From Diploscapter coronatus (taxonomy: Eukaryota; Nematoda; Chromadorea; Rhabditida; Rhabditidae), in NCBI GenBank assembly GCA_964036155.1, contig OZ038423.1, positions 5,843,249 to 5,907,248 on the forward strand: a stretch of DNA of 64,000 nt, written 5' to 3'. Below the pieces are notes generated by a model. It saw only the letters and a program-made list of their open reading frames with translations. It ran no database searches and was not told where the DNA came from. Each line of letters opens with the position of its first letter. Within the stretch, counting starts at the first letter, position 1. The position numbers and the translations under genes were made by a program. Shown piece after piece: positions 58,801 through 64,000 of the stretch.

Positions 58801-61800
58801 CCTGGAGCATGATTGAAACTCCCGAAAACAAACTTTCTAAAATATTCCTTGTGATAAATAAAAATAACCCACCACGGTCACACTGAACGAAAATTCAAAA
58901 TGTTCAAATCTGACAGGTTACGATTTACTTTCCCACGCAATTACAACAGTTATCTAGGTAAATGTATCATTGTTCGCACCGAAACTTGTCTGCTCTCTTC
59001 ACCTTTCTGGTCAGCCTCAAATGTGTTCAGCATTGCCAATTCACTGAAAGCACCCCGCTGTGATGAATTGAGACGCGTTCGCAAACCTATGCAAATCACA
59101 AATGTCATTTTCGCCAAGCTGCCAAAAGTAAAAAAAAACTTTATTCTTTCAGCTCACTCAATTCAATGTATTTTAGTAGATATTTTTCATGTTCTAGCAA
59201 CCAAATGTCGTAAAGAAATTATAGAGGAAAACATGGTCCGGGAAAATCGGCTAGAAGAGGACGAAATGGCGCGCTTAACCGCAGGCAACGAACCGAAACA
59301 AAGGCCATCAAATCTGACCCTCAAAATGTCTTCTCATTGCTAATCTTGTTCCCATTTTTCAGCAAATTTATTTTTTTCCAAATTCTGCAGATTTAGAAAA
59401 TTATTGAAATTACTGTATTCCTATAACCTCTATCATTCTGCTATTTATACATTACTCTGACGTTAGTCTCTTTCATGTTCACAACTTCAAATCTTTCGTC
59501 TATATTGTGACAATTCGAAATTAATTGTCGATTTGATCAGCTAATGTAATTTTATATAAAGCCCGTGAAAGATTCCGATTTCTATTCCTCAAGCTCCGAA
59601 TATTGAAGGTTTGTTTTAAATTATTCTTCTGCGAGTTGGACTCCCGATTCTTATTGCAAATATTTAGAATAGTAATTTAGCCTCCACATAATTAAAACTG
59701 AATAAAGCCGTCGATAGTTTTCAATTTTATGATTTAGATTTTCAGAATCATTTCAACAAAATTCGGAAGAGAATTTCTATTTTTTTCAAAAATTTAAATC
59801 TATTAAAATGATTTCTGACGATGAGAGATAAAGTGAAATATTTTTACTACCAAAGTTGATAAGAGATAATATGTGTAAGAGATGAGTATGAGACGTCAAG
59901 AACAAATGGTTCTTTGAAGAAATTATATGAGCATAGAATTTGGCTAACGACTTTTCACAGGAAAATTATTAGGCGCAAATAATGAAATTTATCTTTTAGT
60001 TTTGCACAATTGAATTAGGCAATTGACAATAAACTGAATGTGGCAACTGCTCACCTCGGTTCGGTGCGCTTCGCTTCAGGCTTCAGCTGACAATGAAACT
60101 CCGTACCTCGGGTCGTTCGCGCTCCAACTCAAATCCAATCGATTTCGCGCTCGGCTGCCAATCGAGTTGTCAGTCCAATGAGCGCGTCGCTGTTCTCGTT
60201 CGTTCACGGTTTATCAGTCAGCGGTCAGTCAATCGAGTGCCTGCAAATTTGTCAAATTTTACGGAGATCCGCACACAAATGTGTTGCGCCAATGTGACGA
60301 TCGGCATACGGCTCACTAATTCGGAAATGAACACGGGCAAATTGGGCAAGCGACTCACTAGCCGTATGAATATTGAATGACCCGAATGAACTTGAGGTTA
60401 TTTGCAATATCAGGAAAGTTGCGGAGAGCGCGAGTTTTCAGCCCAGTGGTGCGGATGCGTTCACTAAACGCAAATCGAGCGAAACTATCCTTGCGGCAAA
60501 ATGAGTCGACATGAACGGACGCAAATGCACAGATGTGCTGGACGCAGCAAGTCAGGGAGATAACGCGATGTCGTAGAGAAGAAGGCACAGGCAGAGGCAG
60601 TGCACAGCCGACAGCCTCGAAGCCGCTCAGCTACCAGAACCCCCACTCTGAACACGCCCATTTTGTCACACTCAGCCAATCGTATGCGACAGCCTTCCGA
60701 CATACTTTCATATGCAAGTGAGGTGACAAAGTATTGTGGGCGGGGCTTGCAGGAATATGCAAAGTGCGGCAGGGTCGCGGCGAGTGCGCATGTGCATACG
60801 GTTCAATGTGTGCGAGTATTATGCGCGAGTTGATTCGATTATCGGTTGAACGAAGGCAAGGAAGGAATCATCTGCAAGTAGAAGGAAAGGGCAGTCAGGA
60901 GGCAGAAACAAATGCTCACGAAGCGGCAGAGACTCGATGCAGTCGATCTGGAGATGTTGATGCGAGCTGGTCGCCTTTTCAGTTTTTTTCTCAAATTTAA
61001 ATAATTTAGTCTTTCCAGGTTTCTAGAATCACTTCATGATTTCATTCTGGCTATTGATAAATATAGTAAGGCGCAAAATAAGTTCGAATACCTAGAACGA
61101 GCTTCTTCACCATTTTGCTGAACCTTCAAAAATTGACTTTATCTGTCATCATCACTTCATATAAATGTCAAAAATGTCTCAAATCAATGGCGCCCTCAAT
61201 ATTTTCAGAAGCCTGTCATTGTATATTTTTTGGCACTGACTGTAAGCGAGAAATGCTTTAAATATTGTGATTACACGCTCGAAAATGATTTTCCCTTCGT
61301 CTCTTTTGTTCGAGATTTTTTATATCAAAATACTGCAACTTTTTTCATACTAGTTCATTTTACGTGGATTACTGTAGTGACTCAATTTGTGAGAGTAAGT
61401 CAATATCTCTTTTACAAATCGAAGTCTATAAAATTATTTCCTTCTTCGTTCTTTTTTCTGGCGTCTCTTCAAATCCTGTTGTACCTCGTGGATAATTTTC
61501 CATTCCCTGTTTGGAGTGACAAATATGGCTTTGGGTGGAAAAGGGACTTGTTGTAGAGCAGAAGTCAATTTGTAGAGGAAGTCTGGGAGAGAAGTGAGGA
61601 GTGGAAAGGGAAAAAGCCACAGTAGGAATGATTGTTCACGCCTCACAGAACATCATCTCGTAGAGAGGCTTTTCATCTTTCAGCAAATGGAAATATGAAC
61701 AAGTTGAGAATGAAGAATTGAAAACAGATATGAAGGAAAGTTAGATATCGATTTTGGGACAACTTATTTCGACTGATGTCGTGGAAATTTTTGTTCTGAA

Positions 61801-63492
61801 TATCATTAGCCATCGCTTTGATAAGTGAATTTATGAATAGAATTATACAAGAACACCGTTTTCCCATATAAATTTGGACATGATCAGAAGCCTCGGGTAA
61901 TTTAGCTCTGCCAAGAATACAAAAAAAGACTAAAATGAAGACGAGTTTGGCGAACTTACAATTCTAAATCGAAGTTTTTCTATGCACAGGAATGAAGATT
62001 TTTTCCAAGAATATTTAAATTATCCAATCACATAAGTCGCATCTCAACTCCATTCTTAGATAAGTTGAATGGTCATTCAATAGTTCCTGGTTTGTCATCG
62101 AAATCCGTTTACAGTTGACTAAACATTCCTCGCATAATGTCCATTAGCCATTTCATTCAATTTTTTTTCCAATTTCTTTCGATTTCTTATAACCTCGATC
62201 GTCATTTTACAGGCTCGTTCTACTGCTGTACGTGAGATGAAAAAGCAGCAAGGTTTAGGAATTTGCGGTTTTGTTCCGACGAATCTTTTTCATTTCGAAA
62301 TCCCGCATTCGACAGTCTTCTGAGATCATATCGATGAAATTCTTCTTACCTTTTGACAAATGCAATTGGAATCCTACTCAAAATTATTAGAAAAAAATGA
62401 GTTTTTCATACATATATTATTTTTGAGTCTTGATTCTTCCATATTTTGTAATATTGATCATTAGAATATGTTTTGAACTTCAACATGCTACAAAACTCAA
62501 ATTCGAATTTGCTCATCATTTAGTTCACATTTGCAATCCTACAGTAAACCAGTCTATGAATGTCATTAGCTCTGGTTTGCTTTAGTAATGCGTCATTAAA
62601 TTATTCCGCTACATGATTTTGTGTTGTACCTTCTCTGTCTTTACCTTTGAATTTTTCTAGAATCTCCAACTGTTTCTAAATGGGGAAACGGAAAGATTCG
62701 CCTACATGCAACAAAACTTAGGTTTTTCTAATATAGAGTCATCAAAGTTGAGATCCCTTTATTGTTGCATTTTCTACAGTAATTCAATTGATAATAACTA
62801 CACATTGTTATAGAGTAAAATAATATTGTCTTTCTAGCAAGATAAGACTGATGTTACTTTTGCTTGTCATACTCTTCCACCTCCTATCTTTGTACTCTCC
62901 AACTCTCTACTCTTGACTGTCAATTATCTCGTCAAATCAGGCATCTCTGTCTCTGCTCTTCCTTCTGCAGGAGATTACAAGTCCGCGAGAACCACGCAAA
63001 TTAGATAGAAACAAGGCACAATTTGATTAATCTCTACTCATTCAAAATACAATTGACTCAGTGAGTTTCAGACATCTAATATAGTGACGATCAAGGGTTT
63101 GATGCAAATGTGATTTTTAGGTGCAATCCTGCACTCCATTATCTTGAATTTATTCTAATAAAACTAAACAGTTACACAAGAATTTAAATCTAAGAATAAA
63201 TTTACAAAATTTTATCTGGACAGAATAAAGTGCACTTTCCTCCGAATGTAAAATTACTATGTCGCATCTGTCAATGGAGCAACAGTCGAGAGCATTACCT
63301 TTAGTCCTTGCCTTATTGAAGGATGCAAATCCGCTCACCTTTGTGGGATTAGTTCAGGTTCACTGAGCAACATATGTATGCAAGCACAGAATGGAAGGCT
63401 AGTTTATTGAATTTGATAAATATGGCGAATTTATGATCATAAAGGAAAAAATATTTGAAACAAAATTTAATAAGTTACGAATTTCTGAAATT
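52831..63492. other. Apparently non-coding region upstream of vab-3
   Basis: No supported gene in 10.7 kb, as is common upstream of developmental regulators. GC-rich, CpG-containing patches stand out at about 53400-53530 and 60050-60960; the second has a 9-bp inverted pair CATACGGCT/AGCCGTATG (60305-60313, 60360-60368). Purine-rich tracts lie near 54180-54340, and there is a short TGGA repeat near 55110. Reading frames at 58382-58831 (minus) and 58900-59343 (plus) lack splice, codon or family support. Confidence 0.5.
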
Positions 63493-63780
63493 TCATATTC
63501 TTCGTACTACTATCGGATTCGCAGGTTCATCATCTCTAGTCCAGGCACATGGCTCTCCTTCAATCAGATATACGAAGATGATGTTGGCGATGCACTAAAA
63601 TTAAAGATAGTTGTTGGCGAACATAAGACAATTAATTGAATTACAAGAGCGGCAGCAACGAATAGGAACATGCTCCTCCATTCCTCTGCAGTATCGTGTG
63701 GAGCGAGCCAGTTGACGATAGCAGGAACAATCAGCATGGTAAAACTGAATCCGAGAAGAAGACATCCGGTCACGAAATGA
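63493..63780 (-). CDS. C-terminal exons of an SLC17-type (MFS) anion transporter, partial
   Basis: Exons (minus): 63645-63780 and 63493-63594, joined in phase 0 over a 50-bp intron; 78 residues plus stop. Seen: a membrane helix (CLLLGFSFTMLIVPAIVNWL), the short loop APHDTAEEWRSMF, a last helix (VAAALCIANIIFVYLIEGEP), and a short cytosolic tail (CAWTRDDEPANPIVVRRI). The W-x(2)-F-x(5)-A then GE-x(3)-W pattern fits the last two helices of SLC17 (sialin/vesicular glutamate/phosphate carrier) proteins. The first exon listed starts after TCTTCAG in phase 1; earlier exons lie beyond the window's right edge, as 63781-64000 shows no clear exon. Substrate cannot be told. Confidence 0.6.
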
Positions 63781-64000
63781 CTGAAGAGCAGTTATTATTT
63801 TCTTCGCAAAATGAAACCTTCAGTTACACTCAAAATATGTTGCATAGCCCTTTATTTGCTTTTTACTGGTTCGCTTGCTTGCTATATATAACTGATCTGG
63901 CAGAAACGACAAATCTCCTCATTATCATTACACATCAGTATTTAAGATTTTTCGGTCAGATCGTCAAATCGCAGGTGTGTGAACGAGTAGAACAAAAATT

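Noticed and set aside
58382..58831. 149-codon frame on the minus strand
   Set aside because: Low-complexity Ser/Pro-rich translation with no exon signals; likely chance.
58900..59343. 147-codon ATG frame on the plus strand
   Set aside because: No splice context, no family, mixed codon use; frames of this length also occur by chance elsewhere in the window.

Overview
The window is nematode nuclear DNA, most likely from a rhabditid related to Caenorhabditis. Introns are often only 44-60 bp with TTTCAG or TTTTAG acceptors, the sequence is AT-rich, there is a nematode-only Srbc chemoreceptor gene, and there is a Pax6/vab-3 gene. No species is assigned. I rebuilt the gene models by hand; an exon chain was accepted when every junction kept phase.

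Left part (1-16.3 kb), compact genes. Two serpentine chemoreceptor genes lie on the minus strand (Str-superfamily 113-2015, Srbc 2504-4714). Next come a plus-strand secreted Gln/Glu-rich protein (5632-6779), a minus-strand two-finger C2H2 protein (8493-10179), a minus-strand 95-residue secreted Cys protein (11206-11854), a doubtful gene remnant (12086-12407), a plus-strand 313-residue unknown protein (12837-14149), and a minus-strand two-RRM protein (14339-16296). The last two converge, with poly(A) signals about 40 bp apart.

Middle part (16.3-26.9 kb). A 14-exon plus-strand gene (17949-24862) encodes a 768-residue protein built largely of 11-residue amphipathic repeats, as in LEA group 3, synuclein and perilipin-type proteins. 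Its first half is Ala/Glu/Lys-rich and its second half is Gly/Val-rich with 'AVGHGVATGAK'-like units. A 5' splice site inside exon 6, upstream of an in-frame stop and a poly(A) signal, gives a 481-residue short form. Two MITE-like inverted-repeat elements follow.

Right part (26.9-63.5 kb). The Pax6 (vab-3) orthologue fills 26978-52782 on the minus strand: 14 coding exons, 762 residues, with paired domain, homeodomain and PST-rich tail. It carries an unusual 202-codon Gln/His/Ser-rich linker exon. Its introns hold an intronless ORF, a possible alternative first exon for a homeodomain-only product, a tRNA-like sequence and small inverted-repeat elements. About 10.7 kb of apparently non-coding DNA lies upstream. 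The window ends with the last two exons of an SLC17-type transporter (63493-63780, minus).

Recurrent features are three GC-AG introns in three genes, one apparent GT-TG intron in the RRM gene, and several small transposon-like palindromes. No CRISPR, rRNA, viral or bacterial features were seen.
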